DNA from: Sphingomonas sp. | GTDB taxonomy: Bacteria > Pseudomonadota > Alphaproteobacteria > Sphingomonadales > Sphingomonadaceae | NCBI RefSeq assembly: GCF_019749955.1 | Contig: NZ_JAIEPC010000025.1 | Location: 1-64,000 of the forward strand | Length of the DNA: 64,000 nucleotides | Direction of reading: 5' to 3' | Part shown: positions 54,222-62,812 of the stretch, piece after piece | Layout: each line of letters starts with the position of its first letter | Numbering within the stretch: position 1 is the first letter of the stretch | Made by a program: the position numbers and the translations under genes | The notes under the pieces: model-generated | What the model saw: only the letters and a program-made list of their open reading frames with translations | Database searches by the model: none | What the model was told of the DNA's origin: nothing

Positions 54222-54480
54222 CCATCTGCTCGACCCGGCGTGGCCTGTCGGGGCAAGCGGATGGAGCGGTTGGGGGCGTCAAGCCTTCGGCCATCGACCG
54301 GCGCGGAATCGTTCGGGTTATAGACGGATCCGCAACCAGCGAGCGATGGGCTCACCGGCACGTAGGCTTGAGGGGGCAACCCCGAAGCCTCGCAAGCGCC
54401 ACACACGTCCGGTCGCACCGGCAAAGGCGTGCCAACCATCGCCGAACAGCAATAAGCCTCGGCGCTTCATTGCCTTTGTA
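54222..54480 (+). ncRNA. candidate structured non-coding RNA downstream of hflX
   Basis: No plausible ORF with an RBS covers this stretch. Stems: CCATCTGCT (54222-54230) with AGCGGATGG (54256-54264), 9 bp; GGTTG (54268-54272) with CAACC (54333-54337); a long arm made of CGATGG (54344-54349) with CCATCG (54436-54441) and GGCACG (54357-54362) with CGTGCC (54428-54433), enclosing two hairpins, AGGCTT/AAGCCT with GGGG/CCCC (54364-54390) and CCGGT/ACCGG (54409-54421); and a 3' hairpin CGCCGA/TCGGCG (54440-54464). CGATGG can also pair with an upstream CCATCG (54291-54296), so two exclusive folds exist. It does not show the hallmarks of tmRNA, RNase P RNA or SRP RNA. End coordinate is approximate. 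Confidence 0.6.
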
Positions 54481-54610
54481 CCCAAGTCGCCGAGCCCCGA
54501 ACGTATCGTGGCACGGACGCGCCGGTCGATTTATCTGCTTTGTGTGCGGATGGAGGGAGAGGTGTGTCCGGTGGAGTCGGGAATGCGCCGCAGCCAGCGC
54601 CTATTCGTCA

Positions 54611-54629
54611 CCCCGGACTTGTTCCGGGG
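54611..54629. repeat. short palindromic repeat
   Basis: CCCCGGA (54611-54617) and TCCGGGG (54623-54629) with spacer CTTGT. The wider context CACCCCGGACTTGTTCCGGGG is a recurring intergenic palindrome of sphingomonads and related alphaproteobacteria. It lies in the 625-bp gap between hflX and the small membrane gene; apart from the candidate RNA and this repeat, I see nothing coding in that gap. Confidence 0.7.
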
Positions 54630-54798
54630 CCCACCGCGCGCCAAACTGCAAGCGCTGTACTTAAACTGAGCGCAAAAAATGGCGAACGATCGATCTTGCC
54701 AGTAAAGTGGACATTGTTGACAGCGGTTTTGTACCATATCATGCCGGATTCATGTCGGTGTTTACCCTAGTTTCATTGTCTCAGGCTAAACCTATAGC

Positions 54799-55197
54799 AT
54801 GCTAAACACGCTCCGCGAAATTGGCTTTTTAAGAGCCTTAGCGTTCGCTTTATCCGGTCCTTTGATTGGATTTTGCATATTTTTAATATTTAACCCTTGG
54901 GCGGTAATCATCATTTTATTAGGGCCGATCGGGCCGTTGCTTATTTATCGCATCGGATTTGTTCCAAGCGCGCTGACTGCTGTTTTCTTGATGCTTACCC
55001 AGCGTCTGCCTAAAGCTCTCTCGTTGTTAGCGACTGTTGCGTTTGGGGCGCTGTCCACGGCGAGCTGGCTCGCCTTTCCTCGGGGGTGGCGACTTACCCA
55101 TAACCTGACAGCCGATACAAATATGGTGTGGTTTATGTCGATAGGTGCCGCGACCGCGGGAGTGCTGTGGGGGCTGCAACAAATCCCACGTCGGTAG
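54799..55197 (+). CDS. hypothetical low-GC membrane protein
   Basis: 132 aa with four hydrophobic segments (about 12-32, 34-54, 58-90 and 108-125), so almost the whole protein lies in the membrane. Codon use is strikingly A+T-rich (many TTA, TTT, ATT) compared with all neighbours. No Shine-Dalgarno site is clear upstream of ATG 54799, so the start is uncertain. No family is recognised. Such composition suggests recent acquisition. It is convergent with mazG. Confidence 0.6.
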   Translation: MLNTLREIGFLRALAFALSGPLIGFCIFLIFNPWAVIIILLGPIGPLLIYRIGFVPSALTAVFLMLTQRLPKALSLLATVAFGALSTASWLAFPRGWRLTHNLTADTNMVWFMSIGAATAGVLWGLQQIPRR

Positions 55198-55296
55198 TCA
55201 CTGTGGTGCATGCGACAATGGCAGCTGGAGGCTCCTTCTAGGTCACCCGCAATCCTGAAGCGCACCGCTCCGCACTGACCCTCCTCCGGGGCTGAC

Positions 55297-56043
55297 TTAC
55301 TGGGCCTCAGTCGCCTTCGCCGCCAGCCACAACGCTTCCTTTGCGTCCAAATCCAACCCCGCAAACGCATCCCCAGCCGCATCCTCCATCGCCCGAAACC
55401 GCCGCTCGAACTTCGCATTCGCCGCTCGCAATGCTGCCTCAGGATCGACGCTGTGCTTCCTTGCCCAGTTGACCACCGCGAACAGCAGGTCGCCGATCTC
55501 CTCCGCCCGGTGTTCATCGGTCTCCGCCGCTTCGACCTCGGCAATCTCCTCGTCGATTTTCGCGCGGGCGCCGCTCGCGTCGGGCCAGTCGAAGCCGACT
55601 CGCCCGGCGCGCTTCTGCAATTTCTCGGCGCGCATCAGGGCAGGGAGGCCAAGCGCGACGCCGTCGAGCGCGCTCGCCGCGCCCTTGGCGCCGCGTTCCT
55701 CGGCCTTGATTTGTTCCCAGAGGTGAGGGCCGCCAGTAGCATCGTCACCAAAGATATGCGGATGGCGGCGCTCCATCTTGTCGCTGATCGCCGTCACCAC
55801 ATCAGGGAAAGCGAAATGTCCGGCTTCTTCGGCGATCCGCGCATGGAACACGACCTGGAGCAGCAGATCGCCGAGTTCGTCCTTCAAATCGCCCATGTCG
55901 CCGCGCGCAATCGCGTCGGCGACTTCATGCGCTTCCTCGATCGTATAGGGCGCGATCGTCTCGAACGTCTGCACGGTATCCCAGTCGCAGCCGGTCACCG
56001 GATCGCGGAGGCGGGCCATGATGGTTACCAGCCGATCAACCAT
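55297..56043 (-). CDS. mazG: nucleoside triphosphate pyrophosphohydrolase MazG
   Basis: 248 aa from ATG 56043 with GAGAGGG upstream. Two MazG-type helical modules with metal-binding acidic motifs: TIEEAHEVADAI with DLKDELGDLLLQVVFHA, and KIDEEIAEVEAA with RAEEIGDLLFAVVNWAR. The phrase DPVTGCDWDTVQTFETIAPYTIEEAHE is the family N-terminus. It hydrolyses noncanonical or surplus NTPs to NMP and PPi. It begins a new reverse-strand run; the downstream neighbour 54799 converges on it. Confidence 0.95.
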   Translation of the reverse strand: MVDRLVTIMARLRDPVTGCDWDTVQTFETIAPYTIEEAHEVADAIARGDMGDLKDELGDLLLQVVFHARIAEEAGHFAFPDVVTAISDKMERRHPHIFGDDATGGPHLWEQIKAEERGAKGAASALDGVALGLPALMRAEKLQKRAGRVGFDWPDASGARAKIDEEIAEVEAAETDEHRAEEIGDLLFAVVNWARKHSVDPEAALRAANAKFERRFRAMEDAAGDAFAGLDLDAKEALWLAAKATEAQ

Positions 56044-56099
56044 TACTACCCTCTCGTTAATCCGTCGGTCCGATAATATACATTATGTAAAATGACGAT

Positions 56100-56696
56100 C
56101 TATCCACGGGGGACCAGAATCAGCCGGTTCCCCTCAGCCCGCCAGCTTTTGAGCTGCGACAGGAAATCAATGCCGAGCAGATCGGTGCCGTCGGTATCGC
56201 TCACCAGCACCGGCAAATCCTTCGCGCGGATCGATCCGAGTTGCAGCGACCCCAGTGTCGCGCGATGTGCCATCGCCTGACCATTGGCGGTATCGACCAG
56301 CACGCCGAAGCCTTCATCAACGCTCGCGCCCACCGCCTTCGCCGTCGTGCGCGAAATCGTCGTGCTGGTGGCGCCGGTATCAACCAGCATCCGCCGGCTG
56401 ACGCCGTTGAGCACGACATCGGCCCAGAAATGCCCGCCGTCGCCGCGCGCCAACTCGACGGTCGATCCGGTAACGACATTGCTGCTCAAGCCGGCATCGA
56501 CAAGGAAGCCGTCGATATAGCTGCGATTGCGCGTCCAGAAGGTCGCGATGATCAAACCGGCGGCAAAAATCCCGATCCAGATCAACGCCATCCGCATCGT
56601 CTGGCCGATCGGAATGCCGCGTGCGATCAGCGCCGACAGCGGCAGAATCAGCAGCAGCAGATACCAGAGCGCACTCATCTGATCGCCGTTGGTCAC
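56100..56696 (-). CDS. retropepsin-like aspartic protease with N-terminal membrane helices
   Basis: 198 aa from ATG 56696, or 192 aa from ATG 56678. Two N-terminal hydrophobic segments (LWYLLLLILPLSALIA and MALIWIGIFAAGLIIATFW) precede a periplasmic retropepsin-like domain with the catalytic DTG in RMLVDTGATSTTIS, and the flap-like LQLGSIRAKDLPVLVSDTDGTDLLGIDFL. This is the clan AA, TIGR02281-type family. It overlaps the MBL gene by 4 bp. Substrate unknown; other members process envelope or stress proteins. Confidence 0.88.
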   Translation of the reverse strand: MTNGDQMSALWYLLLLILPLSALIARGIPIGQTMRMALIWIGIFAAGLIIATFWTRNRSYIDGFLVDAGLSSNVVTGSTVELARGDGGHFWADVVLNGVSRRMLVDTGATSTTISRTTAKAVGASVDEGFGVLVDTANGQAMAHRATLGSLQLGSIRAKDLPVLVSDTDGTDLLGIDFLSQLKSWRAEGNRLILVPRG

Positions 56697-57457
56697 AGCA
56701 GAAACTCCTGACCGTCATAGCCCGGGACAACGCCGCCGGGCAGTTCGCGGCAGAGTGTCGCATAATCCATCGACTGGTCCATATGCGTCAGCACCGCATG
56801 CGTCGGGGCAAGCTCGGCAATCCAGCCCAGCGCCTGATCGAGCGTCGGATGCGACGGATGCGGCCGCCGCCGCAGCGCATCGACGATCCACAGGTCGAGC
56901 CCGGTGTAGAACTCGCGCATTGTCGGCGTCATCGCATGAAAATCAGTGGCATAGCCCACCGTTTTGCCATCCGCTTCGAAACGCAAGCCTGCCGAAGTGA
57001 TATCGCCGTGCGGCTGTTCGGCGCTGACGACGGTGATGTCGCCGATGATCACCCGTTCCGCGAGCAAGTCGATCGTCATGGTCGGCGGATAGCCCGCACG
57101 CCCGTGGAACACATAGCCGAAGCGGTCGAGCATCGAGGCGCGCGTGCGGCTTTGCGCAAAGCCCGCAATCGGCGCGCCGCGCGCGTGGTAGAGTTGGCGC
57201 ACATCATCGACGCCGTGGCAGTGATCGGCATGCTCATGCGTCCAGATCACCGCATCGACTTGCTCCACATCGGCTGCCAGCAGCTGTTCGCGCATATCGG
57301 GGCCGGTATCGACGAGGATGCGCGTCGTCGCGGTCTCGACGAGAATCGAGACGCGCGTGCGCCGGTTCTTGGGCTCCAAAGGATCGCAGTCGCCCCAGTC
57401 GCCGCCGATACGCGGCACGCCCGACGAGGTACCGCAGCCGAGGATGCGAACCTTCAC
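56693..57457 (-). CDS. metallo-beta-lactamase-fold hydrolase, PhnP-like
   Basis: 254 aa. The metal-binding HxHxDH motif is in VIWTHEHADHCHGVDD, with further ligands in AEQPHGDITSAGLRFEADG and TDFHAM. The opening MKVRILGCGTSSGVPRIGGDWGDCDP and the pattern RTRVSILVET match PhnP-type phosphodiesterases, which act on cyclic phosphates. No phosphonate genes are nearby, so the substrate may differ. It overlaps both tatD and the protease gene by 4 bp. Confidence 0.92.
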   Translation of the reverse strand: MKVRILGCGTSSGVPRIGGDWGDCDPLEPKNRRTRVSILVETATTRILVDTGPDMREQLLAADVEQVDAVIWTHEHADHCHGVDDVRQLYHARGAPIAGFAQSRTRASMLDRFGYVFHGRAGYPPTMTIDLLAERVIIGDITVVSAEQPHGDITSAGLRFEADGKTVGYATDFHAMTPTMREFYTGLDLWIVDALRRRPHPSHPTLDQALGWIAELAPTHAVLTHMDQSMDYATLCRELPGGVVPGYDGQEFLL

Positions 57458-58230
57458 GTTTGCGCTTTACCGAATAGCTTGAAGAAGTTGGCAGACGTCG
57501 TCTCGGCCAGCGTCATGACGTCAACCCCGCGCAACGCCGCCAGGAACCGCGCGGTATCGGCAACAAAGGCTGGCTCACCGGTGCGGCCACGATGCGGCAC
57601 CGGCGCCAGAAACGGCGCATCGGTTTCGATCAACAGCCGGTCAGCGGGCACGCGCGCGGCGGTTTCCTGCAATTCCTTGGCGTTCTTGAACGTCACGATC
57701 CCCGAAATCGAGATGTAGCAGCCCATCGCCAGCGCCTTGTCGGCGAAATCGGCGCTCGCGGTGAAGCAGTGGATCAGGCAAGGGAAGGCCCCCTTCCCCA
57801 TTTCATCGGCAATGATCGCGGCGGTGTCATCCTCGGCATCGCGCGTGTGGACGATCAGCGGCAGCCCGGTCGCGCGCGATGCGGCGATATGCGCGCGGAA
57901 ATTCACCGCCTGCTGCGCCCGGTCGCTATGGTCGTAATAATAATCGAGCCCCGTCTCGCCAATGCCCACCACGCGGGGATGGCCTGCGCGGGCAACCAGC
58001 ATGTCGGTGGTGACGTGTGGGTGCGTGTCAGCCTCGTGCGGGTGGATGCCGATGCTCGCCCAGATATCGTCATGCCCCTCGGCAATCGCGACAATTTCAT
58101 CCCATTCGCGCTCGCGCGTGGAGATGGTGAGCATCGTCGACACCCCCGCCCCGCGCGCGCGGTCGATCACCTCGGCCTGCTGCTCGACCAACCCCTTGTA
58201 ATTGAGGTGGCAATGCGAATCGACGAACAT
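57454..58230 (-). CDS. tatD: TatD family metal-dependent hydrolase
   Basis: 258 aa. The N-terminal metal motif is FVDSHCHLNYKGL, then ASIGIHPHEAD, GIGETGLDYYYD, PLIVHTRDAEDDT, IHCFTASADFADKALAMGCYISISGIVTFKNA and ETDAPFLAPVPHRGRTGEPAFV, all TatD signatures. It is a 3'-5' exonuclease/DNase or deacylase of the amidohydrolase superfamily. The gene shares 1 bp with metG. The metG-tatD-MBL order is common in alphaproteobacteria. Confidence 0.95.
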   Translation of the reverse strand: MFVDSHCHLNYKGLVEQQAEVIDRARGAGVSTMLTISTREREWDEIVAIAEGHDDIWASIGIHPHEADTHPHVTTDMLVARAGHPRVVGIGETGLDYYYDHSDRAQQAVNFRAHIAASRATGLPLIVHTRDAEDDTAAIIADEMGKGAFPCLIHCFTASADFADKALAMGCYISISGIVTFKNAKELQETAARVPADRLLIETDAPFLAPVPHRGRTGEPAFVADTARFLAALRGVDVMTLAETTSANFFKLFGKAQT

Positions 58231-59786
58231 CAGTCTTCCACCGGGGCTTCGAGCCGGGGAAAGAGCGCGACCGGCTGCTCCAGTCGATAGCCGCCCTCGG
58301 CGAGCGGCGAATACCAGTGCGAGCCAATGCCCTCGAACGTCCGCAACTCGGGCGCAATCCCCATCGCGTCGAGCAATTTCGCCGCACTTGCCGGGATCAC
58401 CGGCGCAATCGCCACCGCGAGCTGCGCGATGCAGATGTAGAGCGTCGCCAGCACCGTCTCCATCCGCTCGGTATCGGTCTTCTTCAGCGCCCAGGGCGCC
58501 TGCTCATCGATATAGGCATTGCAGGCGAACACGCCCTGAATCCACGCCTCGGTCGCTTGGCTTAGCGCCAGTTCCTCATAGGCGCGCGGCATCGTCGTGC
58601 GCACGATCGTGTCGATCGTCTCGAAAAGGGCGGCATCGGCGGGGTCATGGCCGTGAATCGCGGGCAGCCAGCGGTCGCAATTCTTGAAGATCTGGCTCAA
58701 AGTGCGCTGCGCCAGATTGCCGAAGCTGTTTGCCAGATCGGCATTGGCGCGCGTGACGATCGCCTCGGCCGAATAGCTGCCGTCCTGCCCAAAGCTGATG
58801 TCGCGCAGCAAGAAATAGCGGAGCGCGTCAACGCCATAGCTATCTGCCAGCGCAATCGGATCGGCGGCATTGCCCGCCGACTTGCCCATCTTCGCCCCGT
58901 CGCGCGCGAGCACGAAGCCGTGACCGAACACCGATTTCGGCAATGCGATCTTCGCGGACATCAGGAAAGCGGGCCAGTAAACTGCATGAAATCGCACGAT
59001 ATCCTTGCCGATCAGGTGCAAGTTGGCGGGCCAGTAACGGCCAAGCTCGCCGCCCAGATCGGGATAGCCCACCCCGGTCAGATAATTGGTTAACGCATCG
59101 ACCCAGACATACATCACATGCCCCGGCGATCCCGGCACCGGCACGCCCCAGTCGAAACTCGTGCGCGACACCGACAGATCGCTCAAGCCGCCTTCGACGA
59201 AGCGCAGAATCTCGTTGCGGCGGCTTTCGGGGCGGATGAAATCGGGGTTCGCCGCGTAATGATCGAGCAACGGCTGCTGATATTTCGACAAGCGAAAGAA
59301 CCACGTCTCTTCGGCGGTCCACACCACCGGGGTGCCCTGCGGCGAGAGCTTCCCCCCTTCCCCGTCGACCAGTTCCTTCTCGTCGTAGAAAGCTTCGTCG
59401 CGGACCGAATACCAGCCTTCGTAGCGATCGAGATAGAGATCGCCTGCCTCAGCCATCGCCGCCCAGATTGCCTGGCTCGCGGCATAATGATCGGCATCGG
59501 TGGTGCGGATGAAGCGGTCATAGCTGATGTTCAGCTTGTCAGCCATCTCCCGAAAATAGCCCGACATTTCGGTCGCGAGTTCGCGCGTTTCAATGCCCCG
59601 ATCGCGCGCGGCCTGCACCATCTTCAGGCCATGCTCGTCAGTGCCGGTCTGGAAGCGCACGTCGCGCCCCGCCTGGCGGTGGAAGCGCGCGATCGTATCG
59701 GCGGCAATCGCTTCATAGGCATGGCCGATGTGCGGCCGCCCATTGGGATAATTGATCGCGGTGGTGATGTAATAGGGGTCGGCCAT
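58230..59786 (-). CDS. metG: methionine-tRNA ligase
   Basis: 518 aa. Class I signature HIGH is in NGRPHIGHAYEAIAADTIARF, and the KMSKS counterpart is KMGKSAGNAADPI. The connective-peptide region and WGVPVPGSPGHVMYVWVDALTNYL follow. The chain ends without the EMAP-II tRNA-binding domain, as in the alphaproteobacterial short form. It charges tRNA-Met. The holB gene lies 28 bp upstream, and the tatD gene overlaps it by 1 bp. Confidence 0.97.
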   Translation of the reverse strand: MADPYYITTAINYPNGRPHIGHAYEAIAADTIARFHRQAGRDVRFQTGTDEHGLKMVQAARDRGIETRELATEMSGYFREMADKLNISYDRFIRTTDADHYAASQAIWAAMAEAGDLYLDRYEGWYSVRDEAFYDEKELVDGEGGKLSPQGTPVVWTAEETWFFRLSKYQQPLLDHYAANPDFIRPESRRNEILRFVEGGLSDLSVSRTSFDWGVPVPGSPGHVMYVWVDALTNYLTGVGYPDLGGELGRYWPANLHLIGKDIVRFHAVYWPAFLMSAKIALPKSVFGHGFVLARDGAKMGKSAGNAADPIALADSYGVDALRYFLLRDISFGQDGSYSAEAIVTRANADLANSFGNLAQRTLSQIFKNCDRWLPAIHGHDPADAALFETIDTIVRTTMPRAYEELALSQATEAWIQGVFACNAYIDEQAPWALKKTDTERMETVLATLYICIAQLAVAIAPVIPASAAKLLDAMGIAPELRTFEGIGSHWYSPLAEGGYRLEQPVALFPRLEAPVED

Positions 59787-59813
59787 GCCCTCGCCCTAAT
59801 CGAATGCGACGGC

Positions 59814-60821
59814 TTATTGAAGCCTTGGCGGCGCCAACCGCGCGACCAGCCCCGCCATTTCATACACCGTTGCCTGCTGGTCGAGCGACAACGCGCGCGC
59901 GCTGATCGACAGCGCCCGGGCGGCGTCATAGGCATCGAGCGCGATCCGCAAAGGTTCGCCCGAGCGATCGGCAGCGCGATCGGCGATGAAGCCCGGCACG
60001 CGATCGAGAAACGCTTCGTAACGCGGCTGCGCGGCCTTCAGCGACAGCGCCTTCGCCAGCTTGCCGCGCGCGCCATTGCCGGGGTCGCCATCAGCCGCGA
60101 TCGACGCCATCGCCGCATCGAGCTTCGCCATGTCGAGCCCGGCATAGCCGAGCGCCCGCCCCGGCGACCCCTCGCCCGCCGCGATCAGGGCGGTGAGCTC
60201 CTCGCCGCTTGCCTCGGGCAAGGCCAGCGCCAGCACCACCCGCATCGCGTCATCGTCGAGCGCGTCGAACCGCAATTGACGGCAGCGCGACCGGATCGTG
60301 GGCAGCAATCGCCCCGGCGCATGGCTCACCAGAATGAAGATCGTCCCTGCAGGCGGCTCCTCAAGATTCTTGAGCAGCGCGTTCGATGCCCCCGGCCGCT
60401 CAAGATCATCGATCGCGTCGATCAGCACCACGCGTGCCGCCGACATGCTCGGCTTGGTCGCGAACATCGGTTGGAGCGCACGCACCTGCGCGATGGTGAT
60501 GCTGCGCGCGGTGTCGCCCTCGGGTTTGTCGGCATCCTTGGGCAGGCGCGTGAGCAAGCGGTAATCGGGGTGCGACCCTGCCGCGATCATCCGCCGCGTC
60601 GGATCATCGTCGGGCACGTCGAACCCAGGCGGCAGCGCATCGGGCCGCGCGGCTTCGGCGAGCAGCCGCAGCGCCGCGATTCGCGCAAAACTGCCCTTCC
60701 CTACCCCCTGCGGCCCGGTGAACAGCCAGGCATGATGCAGCGCGCCCGAATCCATTGCGGCGCGAAACGCGCGGATCGCGTCGTGCTGACCGATGGGGAG
60801 CGTCGCTACGGGCTCGCTCAC
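59814..60821 (-). CDS. holB: DNA polymerase III subunit delta'
   Basis: 335 aa. The P-loop is FTGPQGVGKGSFARIAAL, then the arginine-finger region SRCRQLRFDALDDD, the RVVLIDAIDDLERPGASNALLKNLEEPPAGTIFILVSHAPGRLLPTIRSRC phrase, in outline, typical of clamp-loader delta'. The C-terminal helical domain follows. It loads the sliding clamp. The start overlaps the carboxypeptidase stop by 4 bp. In many alphaproteobacteria tmk lies directly between these two genes; here it is missing. Confidence 0.94.
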   Translation of the reverse strand: MSEPVATLPIGQHDAIRAFRAAMDSGALHHAWLFTGPQGVGKGSFARIAALRLLAEAARPDALPPGFDVPDDDPTRRMIAAGSHPDYRLLTRLPKDADKPEGDTARSITIAQVRALQPMFATKPSMSAARVVLIDAIDDLERPGASNALLKNLEEPPAGTIFILVSHAPGRLLPTIRSRCRQLRFDALDDDAMRVVLALALPEASGEELTALIAAGEGSPGRALGYAGLDMAKLDAAMASIAADGDPGNGARGKLAKALSLKAAQPRYEAFLDRVPGFIADRAADRSGEPLRIALDAYDAARALSISARALSLDQQATVYEMAGLVARLAPPRLQ

Positions 60822-61978
60822 ATCCCGAACAGCGACCAGAAGCCCGCCCAGGCGCGCCCGAAAAAGCCTGCCGGCGCGACATCGGCATCGGCCACCAGCG
60901 GCAGTGTCTGCTCCGGCAGGCCCGGCGACGTTACCACCAGATCGGCGATATGCTGCCCCGCCTTGATCGGTGCCTTGATCGGTCCGTTATAGACGACCTT
61001 GATGTTGAGCGGCGGCGTCGGCCCGCCGGGCAGCGCGACCGCCAAATCGCTCGGCGCAATCAGGCCGACCTTGTTGGTCGCGCCCAACTGAACCTCGGCG
61101 ATCTCGATCTTGCGCCCTTTGGCGGCAAGCTTCTTCGACTTCCACGCGCGAAAGCCCCATTCCATGAAGCGTACCGATTCGTCGGCGCGCTGGTTGAAGC
61201 CGGTCAGCCCCGCGACCACCATCACCAGCCGTCGCCCGCCCTGCTCGGCCGATCCGGTAAAGCCGTAACCGGCTTCCTCGGTATGACCGGTCTTCAGCCC
61301 ATCGGCGCCCGCCACGCGGCCCAGCAACGGGTCGCGATTGGCTTGCGTGATCGCGCTACCATTCCCCAATTGCTTGCCCCAGGTGAAGTCAGGGCGCGAA
61401 TAAAAGCGTTTGTAAAAGGCCGGATAGTCCCGGATCGTCGCACTCGCCAGATGCGCCAGATCGCGTGCCGTGGTGTAAGTCACGCCGCCATCGGGCCAGC
61501 CATTGGTGGTGCCGAAATGGCTGTTCTTCAGCCCCAGCCGCTGCGCGGTCGCGTTCATCTGCGCGACAAAGGCTTCCTCGGTGCCCGAGGCGCCTTCGGC
61601 GAGCACGACGCAGGCGTCATTCCCCGACAGCGTGATGATGCCATAGAGCAGATCGGCGACGCTCACCTGCTCGTTGACCGCCAGGAACATTGTCGAGCCC
61701 TGATTATTCCACTTCTTCCACGTCTCGGGCCGCACGGTGATCTTCTGGTCGAGCTTCAGATCGCCATGTTTGATCATTTCGAACGCGACATAGACCGTCA
61801 TGATCTTGGCCATCGATGCCGGCGGCATCCGCCGGTCAGCGTCGCGCGCGAACAGCACCGCACCGGTCGACAGGTCTTCCATATAGGCCACCGGGGCCGG
61901 GGTATCGAAGGGCGGTGCAGCCGCCTGCGTCGGCATCGCGACAGCGGCAAGGGTCAGCGCGAGAACGAACTTCTTCAT
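60818..61978 (-). CDS. D-alanyl-D-alanine carboxypeptidase (PBP5/6 type)
   Basis: 386 aa. Signal peptide MKKFVLALTLAAVAMPTQAAA. Catalytic motifs of the S11 family: S55-M-A-K58, S118-G-N120 and K229-T-G231, with the C-terminal domain (about 270-370) that anchors PBP5 to the membrane surface. It trims the terminal D-Ala from pentapeptide stems and so controls cross-linking. It ends with an amphipathic, Trp-rich C-terminus (FFGRAWAGFWSLFG) that is the membrane anchor. It is co-transcribed with holB. Confidence 0.96.
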   Translation of the reverse strand: MKKFVLALTLAAVAMPTQAAAPPFDTPAPVAYMEDLSTGAVLFARDADRRMPPASMAKIMTVYVAFEMIKHGDLKLDQKITVRPETWKKWNNQGSTMFLAVNEQVSVADLLYGIITLSGNDACVVLAEGASGTEEAFVAQMNATAQRLGLKNSHFGTTNGWPDGGVTYTTARDLAHLASATIRDYPAFYKRFYSRPDFTWGKQLGNGSAITQANRDPLLGRVAGADGLKTGHTEEAGYGFTGSAEQGGRRLVMVVAGLTGFNQRADESVRFMEWGFRAWKSKKLAAKGRKIEIAEVQLGATNKVGLIAPSDLAVALPGGPTPPLNIKVVYNGPIKAPIKAGQHIADLVVTSPGLPEQTLPLVADADVAPAGFFGRAWAGFWSLFGM

Positions 61979-62023
61979 GGGGCAATCATTTCCATCATTT
62001 TGGCATTTCCATCATTTTGGACG

Positions 62024-62812
62024 TCATTCCTGAATCAGGCGCGCATCGCCATAGCCGCGCCGCGCCGCCGCGTCGCGTGCTGCTTCGGCGGCGGCGCGCG
62101 CGGTGAACGGGCCGAGCCGGACGCGGAACAGCGGCCCGGCGGGCTGTACCGACCCGCCCAGCGCACCGGCGAGTGCTTGCGCCCTCGCGGCGCTCGAAAA
62201 GCTTGCGACCTGCACGAACAATGATCCTGCCGCCGGGGTCGGCGCGCGGACCGGTGCGGCGGGCGCGACAGGGCTTGGCACGGGCTGCCGAGCCGGCACC
62301 GCCGCGGGCGAAGCCGGCAACCGGCGGCGCAGCGCGATCAGCAACTGCGGCGTTGCATCAAGCCGCACCGATCCCGGTCGACCGGCACGCAGCGCCGCCT
62401 GATCAGCGATCGGTGGATCGGCCTGCCGCACCCGCACCGCGCTCACCGGGCGCGCATCCACCCCGAGCAACTGCGCCGCGCCACGCGACAGATCGATGAT
62501 GCGGCCAGCGACGCGCGGCCCGCGATCAGTGATCAGCACCAATATCGTGCGCCCGCTGTCGAGCGCGGTGACTTCGGCAAAGCTGCCCAGCGGCAGGCTG
62601 GGGTGCGCTGCGGTGATCGCCGATGGATCAAAGCGCTGCCCCGATGCGGTGGTCCCGCGCACTTCCTCGCCATACCAGCTCGCATAGCCCACCGCGTCAT
62701 AGCGCGCCGCACCGAACGCTTGGCTGGTGCCGCGCGGCCCCTCGCCCGTCGGCGGGCCGTCAGCGGGGACCTGCTGGGCCAGTGCCATCATCACCAGCGC
62801 GCTCGCGATCAT
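62024..62812 (-). CDS. rlpA: RlpA family lytic transglycosylase with SPOR domain
   Basis: 262 aa from ATG 62812 (ATGA overlap with the MltB gene). A short signal peptide (MIASALVMMALAQQ) without an obvious lipobox Cys, then the RlpA double-psi beta-barrel with GYASWYGEEVRGTTASGQRFDPSAITAAHPSLPLG and [26 protein letters not shown], then a Pro/Ala linker, and a SPOR domain (LFVQVASFSSAARAQALAGAL ... FRVRLGPFTARAAAEAARDAA). Pseudomonas RlpA cleaves denuded glycans at the septum. It is downstream of mltB. Confidence 0.92.
   Translation of the reverse strand: MIASALVMMALAQQVPADGPPTGEGPRGTSQAFGAARYDAVGYASWYGEEVRGTTASGQRFDPSAITAAHPSLPLGSFAEVTALDSGRTILVLITDRGPRVAGRIIDLSRGAAQLLGVDARPVSAVRVRQADPPIADQAALRAGRPGSVRLDATPQLLIALRRRLPASPAAVPARQPVPSPVAPAAPVRAPTPAAGSLFVQVASFSSAARAQALAGALGGSVQPAGPLFRVRLGPFTARAAAEAARDAAARRGYGDARLIQE

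Noticed and set aside
54222..54480. tmRNA, RNase P RNA or SRP RNA at this place
   Set aside because: I looked for the tag-peptide codons and T arm of tmRNA, the GAAAGTCCGG core of RNase P RNA and the GGAAGCAGCC loop of SRP RNA and found none.
54194..54669. Open frames of 107-156 aa in the interval after hflX
   Set aside because: No ribosome site, odd composition and frames crossing several strong stems. The stretch is better explained as a structured RNA followed by a palindromic repeat.
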